DNA of 64,000 bases from NCBI GenBank assembly GCA_021613535.1, contig CP075494.1, positions 434,001 to 498,000 of the forward strand, in the 5' to 3' direction. The notes beneath the pieces are model-generated. The model did no database searches and had not been told where the DNA came from. It saw only the letters and a list, made by a program, of their open reading frames with translations. The number at the start of each line of letters is the position of its first letter. Within the stretch, counting starts at the first letter, position 1. Made by a program: the position numbers and the translations under genes. The stretch comes from Adineta vaga. Its lineage: Eukaryota > Rotifera. Below, piece by piece: positions 24,201-36,591 of the stretch.

Positions 24201-27105
24201 TCGATGTTAAAAAGTGTGAAAGATCTTTTGTTTTGCATTGACGGCCAAATAAACACACGTGTGAATGTTGAAGGCAATGATTTTCGACTTCGGGATCAAG
24301 TTTTTCTCCTGAACGTAGTTGCGTGTATGTCACATATTTTGGACAATTATAAGGTGTAAATGGGCAAGGTATTCGGAACGAATGAATTGTATCTTTTATA
24401 TGTTCTTTATCATGAAATCTAACACAACAATTATCTTGAGGACAGATTGATCTAAAATGACGATTAGTAGTACAATGTTCTTGATCTCCTTTTAAATAGT
24501 GTGGACATTTAAGTCTCAGTGGACAAATTGGAAAGTGACGATGATTGAATAAATGATCTGAATCTGTAATGTGACAATCAATTCCATCTTTACATAGTTG
24601 CGGATGATCATATTCACTTATATGGTTGGGATCATTATTTTGACATTCCCCGCCATGCTTACATTTGATATTATGACGAAATGTAAACATATGTATCTCA
24701 TCATCTATTTGTTTACATGGTGATTCTGTACTTTGATGAGAACATACTGGTGGATGTGAAAATTCGTTACAATGTTGAACATCTTTTATTTCACGACACT
24801 TTATGCTGTGATGACATGGCGATTTGTATAAGATACGTGCTTCACTAAGAGTTAATTGTCCATCTGACGATTTATTAAGTATAGAATATGGTCCAGTAAC
24901 TCCATTAAGTCGTAATACTTTCGGTGGATAAAATGTCTGATTATCTAATATTCTTTGAAATGGAGCAAAATTTCCATTTGGATTCATTTTATTCCCAATA
25001 TTATGATCATCAATTATAGCAAAATAAATTTTATCAAAATATCCAGCATATTGAGTAATAACAGATTTAAAAAGTAGCGCAATATGTTCCGGTGGATTTT
25101 TAAAAGCACCACAACCAAGAGCCGATAAGACCAAACAATCATGATTTTGATGATATCCAATTGCAAAAATGTTTTCAATCTTTTTATGTGTATTTACAGC
25201 AACTTTATCTTCTAACATATTATCTTTAGTCAATTGAGGATCTCGAAATGCAGCTATAGCTAAAGAACAAACATTCGAAAGTGGTTTAGCCATATATGCA
25301 TAACCTTCTTCTTCTTCTCGTTGTCGAAAGACAGTTATACCAGATGTATAAATAGCACCAAACAGTTCCATTGGATAGAAACCTTTATATCCAGTTGGTT
25401 TTCTAATTTGACCTTTCTTATTACAATACAATGGTTCTGATTGATCTTTATCAGCTATTTCTATATCTAAACTTTGATAATAATCAGATCGACGAAAAAG
25501 ATTTTCTTCTTGAGCTCCATCACCTTTTCGATAACCACCACCGGGACTTGTTGCATTGGCCATATTTAATAATAATGGTCGACATCCGCTAACCGCTAAT
25601 TTTTCATAAAGTACCAGACAATCTTCATTAACAACATGAACTGTTGTTGATTCATAAGGAGTTTTAAATTCAGATTCTTTTATAGTTTTTCCATCGAATA
25701 ACTTCGATTGATGATCATAACCGATTGTTTTCAAACGTTGTAAATCTAATTTCACTTCTTTTCCATTAACAACATATTTTTTCTTTCGAAGAACAGCAAT
25801 TGTATTTAACATGACTGTTACTCGTAATAAATGTAAAATACGATCGTATTTAGAATCTCGTTTTCTTTGTCTTTTAGCTTTCTCATATTGTTCCAACCAA
25901 TTTTGAGCATTCCATTTATAATGAAGAATCGGATGCTGATGATTATTGATAATTGTTGTTATATCTGGTGTAGCTTCAAGCATTAATGTTTCGTACCAAT
26001 TTTCGGCATTTATTTCACATTGATCTGGATTAATATCAATAGTATGTGGATTAATACGCATAAGAGCATTATCAACACGAAGCGCGCCAACTGCCAGACA
26101 CCTAGTAAAACTATCTAAACCATCTAGTTCGATAACAAGATGATCATCGTTAAGAGAATGATTAAGAACTTGACCTTCAAATATTTGGTTTTCAATGATA
26201 CGATTGATATCAAACCCACGTGGAAGATCAGATACAATAACTCGATAAGCAAGTTTTGTTTTTTTCGATAAATTTCGTCCATTGAGTACGATAAAACCTT
26301 GACTTTTCCATTTTTTCCATGATTTTGATGCGATTACAACTGCATTACTGGTTATTCTGTCATATTGTACGTGAAAAGCAGTCGATGGAAGTGTATTTTC
26401 ATCAATTTGTGCAGCAACAGCATTCATAAGTTTATCATTATTTGTATTTGAAGGTAATTCTTCAAAAAAATCACAATCAGCACGCGGGTAAACTTGGGCA
26501 ATACTATTTCCTATTTTAAAATCTGGCATATCAGCAGCAGCAACAAGTTCATCAAAATTTGTTAAGAAAATTCGATAAATGTTCGGAAACTGAACAGAAA
26601 CAGGTTCGCAATTATATTCATCAGATGTATTATATGCTTGCATATAATAACGAGATACTTTAGTTCCCGAAGGAAATTTCGTCTTAGTTTGATCTAGTAC
26701 AATATATGAATCAAATTCTAATATATCGACAAATGAAATTGTAATATTCAAATCTTTATCAAAAATCATAGTTTGAACATCATTAAGAAGATATGTTCGA
26801 TCGTCTTCCTTATGTAATTCAACTACAGCAATACCAAGTTTTAAATAACATTCGACATTTTTTATTGTCATACGTCCAATTTTTTCAATACAACATCGAA
26901 GTTTTTCTTGAAGATTATCGTTTGGATAATTCATCGGTAAATCTGGTATATACACTAATATGTCTTGATTAACATTAGTCTTTGGAGGTAGTCCTAGTTT
27001 CTTAGTTGATTTCGTGGATGATTTATGACTCGTTGAAGGTTTCGAAGCATCTGCTCCTTTCGAAGGAGAACTTATTTGAGAGTCACTATTATTATCATTT
27101 GACAT
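21297..27105 (-). CDS. Giant PARG (microbial-type catalytic domain) + PBZ-like zinc finger array protein
   Basis: Exon 1 runs 27105-21474 and a 55 bp intron (21419-21473) joins a last exon to the stop at 21297; about 1,920 residues. Residues 1-40 are Ser/Lys-rich and disordered; 45-350 look like RRM-type folds. About 460-725 is a macrodomain of microbial PARG type (PF10021-like), with NMANATSPGGGYRKGDGAQE, i.e. the GGG-x(6)-QEE signature with catalytic Glu pair near 533-534, and LSALGCGAFKNPP. Residues 760-1030 carry nine or ten Cys/His units of pattern C-x5-C-x6-7-H-x5-H, the spacing of PAR-binding PBZ fingers (for example CKHGGECQNNDPNHISEYDH). Three clear and one degenerate unit follow at 1773-1870, and the last exon adds one with the YG of the PBZ consensus (CRYGAEC). 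Residues 1040-1660 match nothing I know. Expected role: binding and hydrolysing poly(ADP-ribose), probably nuclear. The near absence of introns and the microbial-type domain suggest part of it was acquired. Confidence 0.8.
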
Positions 27106-27591
27106 TGTTATATTCGATGTTTATTAAAATAACTAGAAGAAAATAATAAAATTAGATATATGATCATATGGAAATTTAAATATCACAATTCAATGCGAGA
27201 AGTAAATTACATTTTAGCAACTGCTGATACTACTTAAAACGCAACGTGAAAATCTTCAACAAACAGCGTTTCATACATACCCTCGTAATAAAGTATCTCT
27301 CGTAGAAAAAGTCAGTAATCTGAAATTAAAATTTCAATTCAACAGCTTCTATATGAGCAAACAGAGTTATAGTTGGTTTTTACCAAGTTCTTGTTCGAAA
27401 ACTTCGGTAGTAGAGAAAAGAAATATTCTTGGATAAGAGATAAGTATACGAAAAGAATAATAAAATCTTATCAAACTTGACAACAGAAAAAATAATAAAA
27501 GTATTCGCCCGTATATTCAAGATTGGATGGTTATTCTAGAACAGATCAGACTTCCACGATTTGAAACTCAGACGAATTTGGTTTTCGTCGA

Positions 27592-27658
27592 AAGGGTGTG
27601 GGTGTGGGTGTGGGTGTAGGTGTTTTCTTCGTCTGTACTGACACCCAAACCCTCAAGA
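27592..27658. repeat. TLH 10
   Basis: Left arm of four consecutive GGGTGT steps (canonical G-quadruplex pattern), loop GTTTTCTTCGTCTGTACTG, right arm ACACCCAAACCCTCAAG. It lies 490 bp upstream of the PARG-PBZ start. The remaining sequence 27106-28250 shows no gene. Confidence 0.9.
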
Positions 27659-28252
27659 TGGTGATTTCCTCGCTTTGCCAAAACAAGAATTTCTGATTAA
27701 TTTCTTGTTTCAATGCAAATTCAGATTTACTTCGATTTTATGATTTACGAGAATGATTTGTGAAATATGTTTTGCTTCCTATTTGAAAATATATTATTTT
27801 GAATCAACGTGAGAGTGTAGAGAAGGTTGAGATCTCTTCTTTCATCTAAATCATATCTTCAATATGAAGCAAAGAAAAGAATATTGATTCATTGTTCTTT
27901 TGTTTACTAAAATGCATCGTTCATTGGGGATTTCTGCGATCAATTCCGTTCATATTCACACAAAAACATATAAACAAGATCAATGATATTGTCCTTGAGG
28001 ATTCTTCACCATTACATACCTATTTAAAGCGCTTGACTTTTGTTATTCCATATTGATTTTTTTCAGAATTCATACTAATCAATTTCGACCACATTTGTAT
28101 AAAATTGCAAATTGTACCATATCAACAACAACAAATAAAACGATTTGTCAAATGTTATCGTGATCAATGAAACTAATGTAAGTTTTACTAAATGAGATTC
28201 TATTCAATGTAATAATGTTGACATTGGCACACATATTTTATTGAAACTGTTC

Positions 28253-29256
28253 TTATTTAATGTAATAAAAAACAATCCAATAAAATAAAAATAAAACTTT
28301 AAATTTCATAGTAGAATTTAATGACACTGTATGAGATGGTAATGTTGTTACTAAATTCTCACTGTTGTTTATGTTTATATGATTAATTGAGAATATTATA
28401 TTAAATTGTGTTGATTTTTTTGTATAGATAATAGTTGAATTAGTCAATGATGAAGTCATTTTCATATCTGTTATTGATGATGTGAACATATTTGTTGTTT
28501 GTTTATCTCTTTCTTTTTTTCCATAGATAATATTGACGACGTTATGTAATTTATGTATAACATAAAGTACATTATAACCTAAAGTAATATTATTACAACC
28601 ATTAAACATACATGTGTAAAAGACTTGATGTTGTAAACCATAATATTCGTGTTTAGAAGGAATAGAAGTGATTTTCACAGTAGTTTTTGTTTTTTCTTTA
28701 CTACCACATCCACCACCATAGTTTGGTGTTAAATTTTTGATTATATCTGTGTTAAGAACACATGTTCCACTAGAGCATTTTTCATAGTTCGTATCAGATG
28801 ATTTTTTAATGCAATAGACGGGTGAATTTTGTTTTTGAATAAGTAAATCACTTAATTGGACTCTAATGGAGTATTGTTATGATTTATCAAGAAAAAAACA
28901 TGTTCAAGAGCAAAATAAAGATCACAATTATTTGTTGAACAACCGTAAATAAGCAAATGAGTAATTGTTGATAAATTTGAATTTAAAGAAAATGTTGTTG
29001 TCAATTTTGGATGATCAGATATAACAAGATTGTCTGAGAAATATTTTGCGGAGAATAATATACGTAAATTATTTGCCGTATAATTCAACGTTAATTGACA
29101 TTGGTAATACTTTTCATCAGTTGGTTTTATACTTTTTAGAATATTGTCAAAATGAGTTTTATTAAAAGAAATTGTTGAAAAAGTAAATTTTTCACGATTA
29201 ATACATGATAATTGATTAGTAATTGTAAATAGAAGAAAAAAGAGAAGCAACTTCAT
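28253..29256 (-). pseudogene. Secreted or GPI-anchored Cys-containing protein, frameshifted
   Basis: ATG at 29256 begins with a clear signal peptide (MKLLLFFLLFTITNQLSC). The first frame runs to a stop at 28852; the following frame is open from about 28868 and continues to 28253 with matching character (CIKKSS, KCSSGTC, GGGCGSK, YTCMFNGCNN). It ends in a hydrophobic tail (KVLFLFYWIVFYY) that could be a GPI signal or a membrane anchor. One base is missing or extra near 28865. Many N-glycosylation sites (N-x-S/T) are visible. The family was not recognised. Either a young pseudogene or an indel error. Confidence 0.6.
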
Positions 29257-29788
29257 CAGAACTAATTTGATTAGTTCTGCAATGTATATGACTCGTTTTT
29301 ATTAAAAATATTCGAGAGTGTCAATCAAAATCAAACTGATAGATTATCAACATTTCATATCAATATTAATAAACATTATAAAAACATATATTGACTATTT
29401 ATTTAGTAAATTTCAACATAGGAAAATGAATTATTTTCAAGATAAATTCGATTGATTATTTTATTTTGATATATTCGACAATTCGACATATCAAATACAA
29501 GTTAAAATAATCAATTCTATCTGATATATTCGTACAATCTGTTATCAAAAAAAATCATTCCATATTTTATATTCTGATCATGGATATATTCAAATTAGTG
29601 TTGATAGAATATGAAAACGTGTTTGAAATAGGAAAATATCGACCAGATTTAAAATCTGTTTCTAAGTACAACATATCAATTGTTTTCAATCAATATTATC
29701 AAACAAGTTTTTCTTGAGGGAGTGTGAATGACATAAAGATACAGACATACAACCACTGCGCGTTTTTTAAGTAGCACTCAGGTAGGAA

Positions 29789-29842
29789 CGAAGGGTGAGT
29801 ATAAGTTAAGATTATAGCATGATCCACACCCACATCCTATCG
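29789..29842. repeat. TLH 11, loop group B
   Basis: CGAAGGGTGAGTATAAG, loop TTAAGATTATAGCATGAT, right arm CCACACCCACATCCTATCG. The loop matches the one at 45131. A further degenerate G-rich half (CTTGAGGGAGTGTG) lies at 29712. Confidence 0.75.
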
Positions 29843-29897
29843 AGACCGATATTAAATAACGAAAAGATTATTTATTATATTTATTCGCTTAAAACGA

Positions 29898-31640
29898 TTA
29901 ATCTAATTTTATATTAATCGAAATTCTACCATTGTTATCTTCATCAGTAACTAACATTTTCCCATTTGTTAAAGATCATGTATACGATTTAAGCGTTTTA
30001 TCAGTAATTATTCAAGTTTCTGTTGATGGATCATACAACTCAACATTATTGAGAACATGATTAATATATTTTCCACCAGCAACTAACACATTTCCATTTG
30101 GTAATAAAGATACTGTAGGTCCTATTCGTGCATAATTCTATTACTAATACTTGTCCAAATTTCTGTTGATGGATCATACAATTCAGCACTATTTAAAAAA
30201 TCATTATCATTCGATCCACCAACGACTAATACTTTTCCATTTGTTAATAAGCATGCTGTGTGCTCATCTCGTACACTATTCATATAACCAGAAGTCGTCC
30301 AAGTTCCTGTTGACGGATCATACAATTCAGTACTATTTAGACAATTATTACCAGCTCCACCAGCAACTAATACTTTTCCATTTGGTAATAAAGATGCACT
30401 GTGCCTAATTCGCTTATGATACATGTTTCCAGTAGTTGTCCAAGTTCCTGTTGATGGATCATACAATTCAGCACTATTAAAGGTAAAAGTACCATTCGAT
30501 CCACCAGTGATTAACACTTTTCCATTTGTTAATAAGGATGCTGTATGTCCCCTTCGTGCATAACTCATGTTAGCAGTAGTTGTCCAAATTTCTGTGAATG
30601 GATCATAGAGTTCAGCAGAATTATATGTATAATCAAATTGATTAAATCCATTCCATCCATTCCATCCACCAGTAACTAAGACTTTTCCAGTTGGTAATAA
30701 AGATGCTGTGTGCATAAATCGTGCAGCAGTCATATTTCCAGTAATTGTCCATCCTAAACAAAACAAAAAAACATTTCAATCTATTCATCCTTAGTTGTGT
30801 CCTTGAAACAGTGTGAACACATTGAAATGAAAATAGTTTCTAAAGTAGATTTTATACTTTCTACTGTTACTCAGCATGTTTAAGGAAGATTAACGTCAAA
30901 CTTACTTGATTGTTGAGTTGTAATTGTCGTTCTTATGGTAGTTGTAGTATTTGTTACTATTAATTGAAATATAATTAGTAATGTGTAAAAAAAAACAACT
31001 AAACTAGATGACAAATCGTCCGTTTATCAAATCATATGAGAAGATGCAGAAGTATTTCCAAGGAAGATTAGAGTTCGACCTGAGGCGTCTTAGATCATTA
31101 TTTATTTCCTTACTTGGTAAGGATGCACACATTCGTTGATCAATCATCGATATTGAATAACAAACAGGATGTACAGAACATCGAGGATATGACGAACACA
31201 GATGTGATAAGGTTCAGAACAAGAATTGTTTGTAAGTTCGCATGAAATCAATTCATTACAAGATTTATTGAGAAAAGCACAAATACCGCTAGTATTATCA
31301 GCATTTTCTACATGAAGACAGCCGCAGGCATCATTTTTTGAGCATTTATCATATGGTGAAAAGTTACGACATATACGAGAGTTTACGCGAATTACCGATA
31401 CACTAAATAAAATACAAAAGATGTCAATTGAGACAAAAACTAACGCTATAAATACAATCTGTTGAATTCATTCGATCAAAAGTTAGAAAGTCAGTTTTAG
31501 AGTTATTACAACAGTAAATCTTTTATATTTTCGAAGTCTTAAAGTTTCAATAAAAATTACCTAACTTCAGATGAAAAGAGGAAAAATTAGAATTACCTGA
31601 ACAGAACGAATACGAAAGAAAGAATTGCCTTTTTAATCAT
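29898..31640 (-). pseudogene. Secreted Cys-rich + Thr-stalk + kelch-repeat protein, decaying
   Basis: Exons: 31597-31640 (signal peptide), 31114-31402 (Cys-rich domain of the type CSKNDACGCLH, with Cys pairs), 30906-30956 (Thr-rich stalk) and 30753 downwards (kelch-like repeats). All junctions are GT-AG. The kelch units follow GKVLVTGG...LNSAELYDPSTGTWTTTGNM, four intact copies between 30753 and 30135. Defects: a one-base frameshift in the Cys-rich exon near 31185-31193, another near 30125, and then stop codons where Trp (30012-30014) and another residue (29975-29977) are expected in the last repeats. Kelch repeats form a beta-propeller for protein binding, here predicted outside the cell. 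It has a relative at 54072-55150 with the same stalk-propeller plan. Confidence 0.75.
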
Positions 31641-31869
31641 AGTTTAGGTTGAAATGAAAAAAAAAAAGAATCATAATAGCATCGTCTTCGTATAATCAAT
31701 AAACGGATGGCGTTTTTCACATAATTCGACAGTGAAGAGACCCACGATATTAGCTTTCAATAGATGAATGAAAATTCAATGTTACGAGGTGAATAATGTG
31801 AGAAAAAGAAACGGAATTATAAAGTCATTTTGTTCTTTGAAGAACGATTATTACATAGAAGTACCATTA

Positions 31870-31915
31870 GAGGGTGTGGGAGTCGCCTCTCTATACCGAC
31901 CTGCACTCACGCCCA
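31870..31915. repeat. TLH 12 (degenerate)
   Basis: AGAGGGTGTGGGAG, loop TCGCCTCTCTATACCGACCTG, right arm CACTCACGCCCAGCTC. The reversed loop resembles group C. It lies just outside the mariner element. Confidence 0.6.
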
Positions 31916-31936
31916 GCTCAGACTAATACAGAACTA

Positions 31937-33179
31937 TTAGGTTGTCAACAAAGTTTTGGCGTTTTTTTCAAAAATTTTATTTTTGTTTTTTCACTTCAAA
32001 AGTACAACTAGTTTTCAGATATATATTTACCATTACTATCTACCACTTGTTGCCAACGCTCTGGCAGAGACATGATCCCGCGCTCGTAGAAGTCCTGGGA
32101 TTTTTCATCAAAGAACTTGACAAGCTCCGTTTTGACATCGCTTTCGTCGTCGAACTTTTTATCACGTAAATCATTCGAAAGAGATCGAAACAAATGGTAG
32201 TCTGTTGGAGCCAAGTCAGGGGAATAAGGTGGATGAGGAATGGTAATCCAGCCGAGCTTCAATAATTTTTCACGGGTCGACTTTGCTACATGTGGTCTAG
32301 CGTTGTCATGTAAAAAATAAACTCGATCCTGCTTTCCCTTGAGCTTTTCTGCAACCCGATCCAATTGTTGACAGTACAGATCAGCAGTGATGGTGTAACC
32401 ATTTGGTAGAACTTCCCAGTGGATAACTCCTTTGATACCCCACCAGACGCTCAGCATCAATTTCTTGGGATGGAGATCAGCCTTCGGTGTTGCTACGCCG
32501 GTTTGACCAGCGCTCAGCCACTGACGTCGACGCGGGTAGTTAACATACAACACCCACTTCTCATCACCAGTAATCAGATTGGATAACCATTGGTAGTTGC
32601 GGTGAGATGTGATTAAATCCATACATGCATCAACTCTCTGTTGCAGCTGATGTGCCGATAATTCATGAGGTATCCATACCCCATATTTCCAGGTCTTGCC
32701 TAATTCGTTCAGATGTTTTTCCACCGTAGTATGAGAGCACCCGAGCTGCTCTGCTAAACACCGTAAAGTCAGTCGAGGATCTTCTTCGATAAGCTGCTTT
32801 AAAAAGTCCACATCCACTTCCATTGGTCTACCAGATCGAGGTAAGTCGTCGAGTTCTAAATCGCCATTCTTGAAATGATTGAACCAACGTTGCGCGGTAC
32901 GAGTGGAGACTAGACCCTGACCCATCGTGCCGCATATGTTGCTGGCTGCTTCCGTTGCTTTGTGCCCCAAACGAAATTCATGAAGTAAAAGCACTCGAAC
33001 CTCTCTATGAGAAAGATTTATCTTTGACTCGACATCAACGTCCATATCAACGATTTTTTTTATCATTCAAAAGACATTCATGTCCTATATATATACCCTT
33101 AGTATGGAAACTTCTAGAACTTTCTTGGTTGTTCTACAAGATTTTAGAAAAAAACGACAGAACTTTGTTGACAACCTAA
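31937..33179. mobile_element. Complete mariner element with TA target duplication
   Basis: Both ends carry the inverted repeat TTAGGTTGTCAACAAAGTT, continuing at lower identity to a T-run (about 33 bp with two mismatches). Both sides are flanked by TA (31935-31936 and 33180-33181), the normal Tc1/mariner target. The 1,243 bp length and the single full transposase gene inside fit an intact mariner. Its base composition is less AT-rich than the host genes around it. Confidence 0.93.
32008..33066 (-). CDS. Mariner transposase, full length
   Basis: 352 residues, the usual mariner length, with no frameshift or stop. The N-terminal half has two helix-turn-helix regions (ending around LGCSHTTVEKHL). 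The family signature WIPHEL lies at residues 131-136. The DD34D catalytic triad is complete: D168 in TGDEKW, D254 in FLHDNARPH, and D289 in YSPDLAPTDYHLF with exactly 34 residues between the last two. It cuts and joins DNA at TA sites. The intact triad and near-identical ends suggest recent arrival; activity is not shown. Confidence 0.95.
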   Translation of the reverse strand: MIKKIVDMDVDVESKINLSHREVRVLLLHEFRLGHKATEAASNICGTMGQGLVSTRTAQRWFNHFKNGDLELDDLPRSGRPMEVDVDFLKQLIEEDPRLTLRCLAEQLGCSHTTVEKHLNELGKTWKYGVWIPHELSAHQLQQRVDACMDLITSHRNYQWLSNLITGDEKWVLYVNYPRRRQWLSAGQTGVATPKADLHPKKLMLSVWWGIKGVIHWEVLPNGYTITADLYCQQLDRVAEKLKGKQDRVYFLHDNARPHVAKSTREKLLKLGWITIPHPPYSPDLAPTDYHLFRSLSNDLRDKKFDDESDVKTELVKFFDEKSQDFYERGIMSLPERWQQVVDSNGKYISEN

Positions 33180-33351
33180 TATGTGTGTAAAAAGCAAACG
33201 ATGATTCTTTTTCTTCTCAATTCAAATCTGTTTGTTGAATAGATTTTATTTTCAGAAATAAAAACTGCAATAATAATGAAACACAATATAAAGAACGAGT
33301 CGTGCCATGATGATCTTCTTCAATTTCAATAAATATTTAAACCATTTTTTT

Positions 33352-35906
33352 TACATTACGACATTCAATGTTTTATTATCATCATATTGTTGTCGAAGAA
33401 TTTGCTTTGCTTCCTTAGTAATACGATTAAATAAGATATCGAGATGCTTGAGCGTCTGTATAAATACATAAAACTTAGTATCAGAAAAAATTCCAGAAGA
33501 GTTTATCTTACTGAATTATTCAAGAGAGTATTTGTGAAATATGTTATGCCTTCATCTTCGATTTCATTTCCTCTAAGAAGTAATATTTTCAATGTCTATA
33601 TTGAATGATTAAAATAATACAAATGAAATAAATCGATAAACAACTTATTTTACTGAATTGTGTTGAAGTGCATGTGCCAAGTATTTAACACCTGTATCAC
33701 TAATTGCGTTCCAGCCAATATCCAACTCTGTAAGAGACTGACATAATAGATAAATCATAATATTAGTGAAATAGAAAGAAATGTTGTTGTACCGAATTAT
33801 TCTGAAGTACATTTGCTATATGTTGTGCACCTACAGGGCCAAGTGTATTTTCCATAAGGTTTATCGTGGTTAGTGTCTATGGAGAGGAAGAGAAAAATAT
33901 TAAATTAAGAAAAATATATGAAGAACTGTTTTTCACTGAGTTTTTTTCAAATGCGCGAATCAGATATTGTGCACCTTCATCGCCAATATTGTTCCAGCCA
34001 AGATCCAAAGATTTAAGTGTCTTTATTGAAAGAAATTAAAAAGTATAGAATATATGAATAGAAAATTAATATTACAGTAATTTTTTCTAATGCATTTACT
34101 AGATATTTTACACCTGCGTCACCGATATCATTAAAACCAATGTTGAGTGTTGTTAGTGTCTAGACGAATAAATAAAAACAAATACAATATAAATGAGTAA
34201 AATATTTCTTATACAGAGTTGTTCTGTAGTGCATCTGCTATATGTTCTGCACCGACATCACTAATTTCATTGTCCCAAAGATCTAGCATTTTCAGTCCCT
34301 AATTTGAATGATAAAAATCTATATGAGAAATAATCGAAGAAGAATGTATCTTATTACTGTATTGTTTGATAATGTATTTGCTATATATCGTATACCTATA
34401 GCACCTATTTTGTTTTTTGATAGATTCAATGTAGTGAGTGTCTATGAGAATATTATCCAGTTAAATATGATATCGATGATAGACAACTATCTCACTGAAT
34501 TGTGTACCAATGCATTTGCCAAATATTGTGCTCCTGTATCGTCAATATCATTCATTTGAAGATTTAGTGTTGTGAGTATCTGTATAGAAGAATTCAATTT
34601 AATATAAATTGAATGAATAAAAAATTGTTTTACCGTATTCTTTTCTAATGCATCTGCTAGATGCTGAATGCCTGTATTGGTGATTTTGTTCCAATCAATA
34701 GATAATATTTTCAGTGCCTATAAACAAATATAATAAGGACTAATATGAAAATGAATTGATTATAAAAGATTTCTATTACGATATTATTTTGTAATGTATT
34801 CGCAATATTTTTGATTCCATCAACATCAATTTCGTTGTGCGAAAGATTTAATGTTGTGAGTGTCTAATAAAGATAGATAGATAGAAAAAAAAGTTAGATA
34901 AAACAAGAAATTGTTTCACTGAATTGCTTTGTAATGCATCCATTAATACTTTAACATCTATTTTAGATATGCAGTTACAACTAAGATCCAATGTTACAAG
35001 TGTCTATATTAAACAAGAACAATAAATATAATGTAGGGAGAAAAAAAAAGAATATTGTATCTAACTGAATTATTTTTCAATGCATCTGCCAGATAACGAG
35101 CGCTTCTATTCTTCAAAGTTCTCATAATGACAACCCGTGGCTCAACAAATAATTCTGTACGAAAAGAATGAAATGCAAAATGGAAAAATTGTGAACATCC
35201 ACAACCAATTTCATTCTTTCGAAAATGTAGTGCTTTTAGTGTCTATATTAGATGGTAAAATTCAATGAATATGAAATAGGTAAATATAAAGTTTATCTCA
35301 CTGTATTCTTTTGTAATGCATTTGTTAGATGATGTATGTCTTTGTCGCTTAACTCATTCTCCGAAAGATCCAAACTTGTGATCGTCTACAATGATATGTT
35401 AAACTAAATGTAGAATACCTTTATGAAATGAATTGAAACTCACGGAATTGTATTGTAAGGCGTTAGCTAGATGTTGTAATTTGTCATTATTTACTCCTTT
35501 GTTTTGAAGATCCAGAATGGTAAATGTCTGAATAAATAGAAGAAAAAACTATTATAAAATCTCTCACTGAAAAGAAAATAATCAAACGATATCCGAATCC
35601 CTAGTGCTGCAAGGCCTTGTATTAGAGTAAAATTCAACTTTGAATTCAATAATAGATACGAGAGGATTTATACAATCAAACTGGAACTTTAGTACCATCT
35701 TTGGCAAAAATACTTATATTTCACACTTAATAAATAATTAAATCGAGATTTAACTTATATCGATGGTATGTGTCTATGATGGTATTAAGTCTTTTACAAA
35801 CGTTATAAGCTGAACATAGAATTGTAAATTCATCAAGATTGTCAAGAATACGATACATATATTCGACAGGTAACTTGAGAAGAGGCGAAGTAATATCAAC
35901 AGACAT
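33352..35906 (-). pseudogene. F-box + 15 LRR gene, possibly broken after the F-box
   Basis: ATG at 35906 opens an F-box (LLKLPVEYMYRILDNLDEF) that ends at a TAA at 35727. From 35528 downward come 15 LRR exons of the same 84-nt phase-0 design as the gene at 14100-19546, each ending in a GT donor after an NS or NT codon pair, for example TLTTLNIGFNDIGDAGVKYL. The third repeat carries an extra insertion of about 31 residues that may be an unspliced intron. The last exon ends at 33352 with a capping segment (ITKEAKQILRQQYDDNK). Between 35727 and 35529 the expected linker is mostly missing or in shifted frames. Role as for other F-box/LRR proteins: candidate SCF substrate receptor. The LRR part is intact. 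Confidence 0.7.
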
Positions 35907-35939
35907 ATTGTATAATCTTATGTCTCGTTTTATAGTCTC

Positions 35940-36591
35940 TGAAATGAATATACGTTAAACTATTGTGCAAAGTTGTAAATTGTGATATTAATCTTAACGT
36001 TATGTTCTCATTCACATAGAGAACATCAAACACGTTATACTAGTAATAGCAAATACTAAAATTCATATTATACGAGTCATGAATAGAAAATATTGATTGA
36101 CAAACAAATATTTAACAACACGTTTGCTTGGTGATTTTTGCTTAATTGCGTTTTGAAAGTGCGTAGAAGGGAAAGAATAATATGAAGATTGTTAACTTAT
36201 TCTGAAAATCGATGTTTTACGACTTTTACACATTTAAAAAATTTAGATGAAAAAATTATCATGAGATTCACTATTCTTCATCTACCATCCCAATACCGAT
36301 ATGTAAAGTACACTACTATATTTCTAACTAACGGAGATACCCAATGGTTGTTTATAGCAAAGAAAAACTTTGTCTCTTGTGTTCTGTAATAATTTCTTCA
36401 TATTAGTATTTATCGTCATTAGATAAAAACTTTATCTTTGCAAATAACACACAAACTTGGAAACTACCGTGTGCTAATAGAAACAAAAAGTAATCACTCG
36501 TTATATGTAATATTATAGTTTAAAGTAATAACAAAATACAAAGTAAAAAATCATCTTTTTTATTCACTAATTTCTATGTGTTTTAGAGAAT
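35940..36591. other. AT-rich intergenic, no gene seen
   Basis: Divergent spacer between the minus-strand F-box/LRR gene and the plus-strand ORF at 36592. A TTTTAG acceptor-like site sits just before the latter and suggests a 5'UTR intron. A small frame at 36189-36389 has no recognisable features. Confidence 0.4.
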
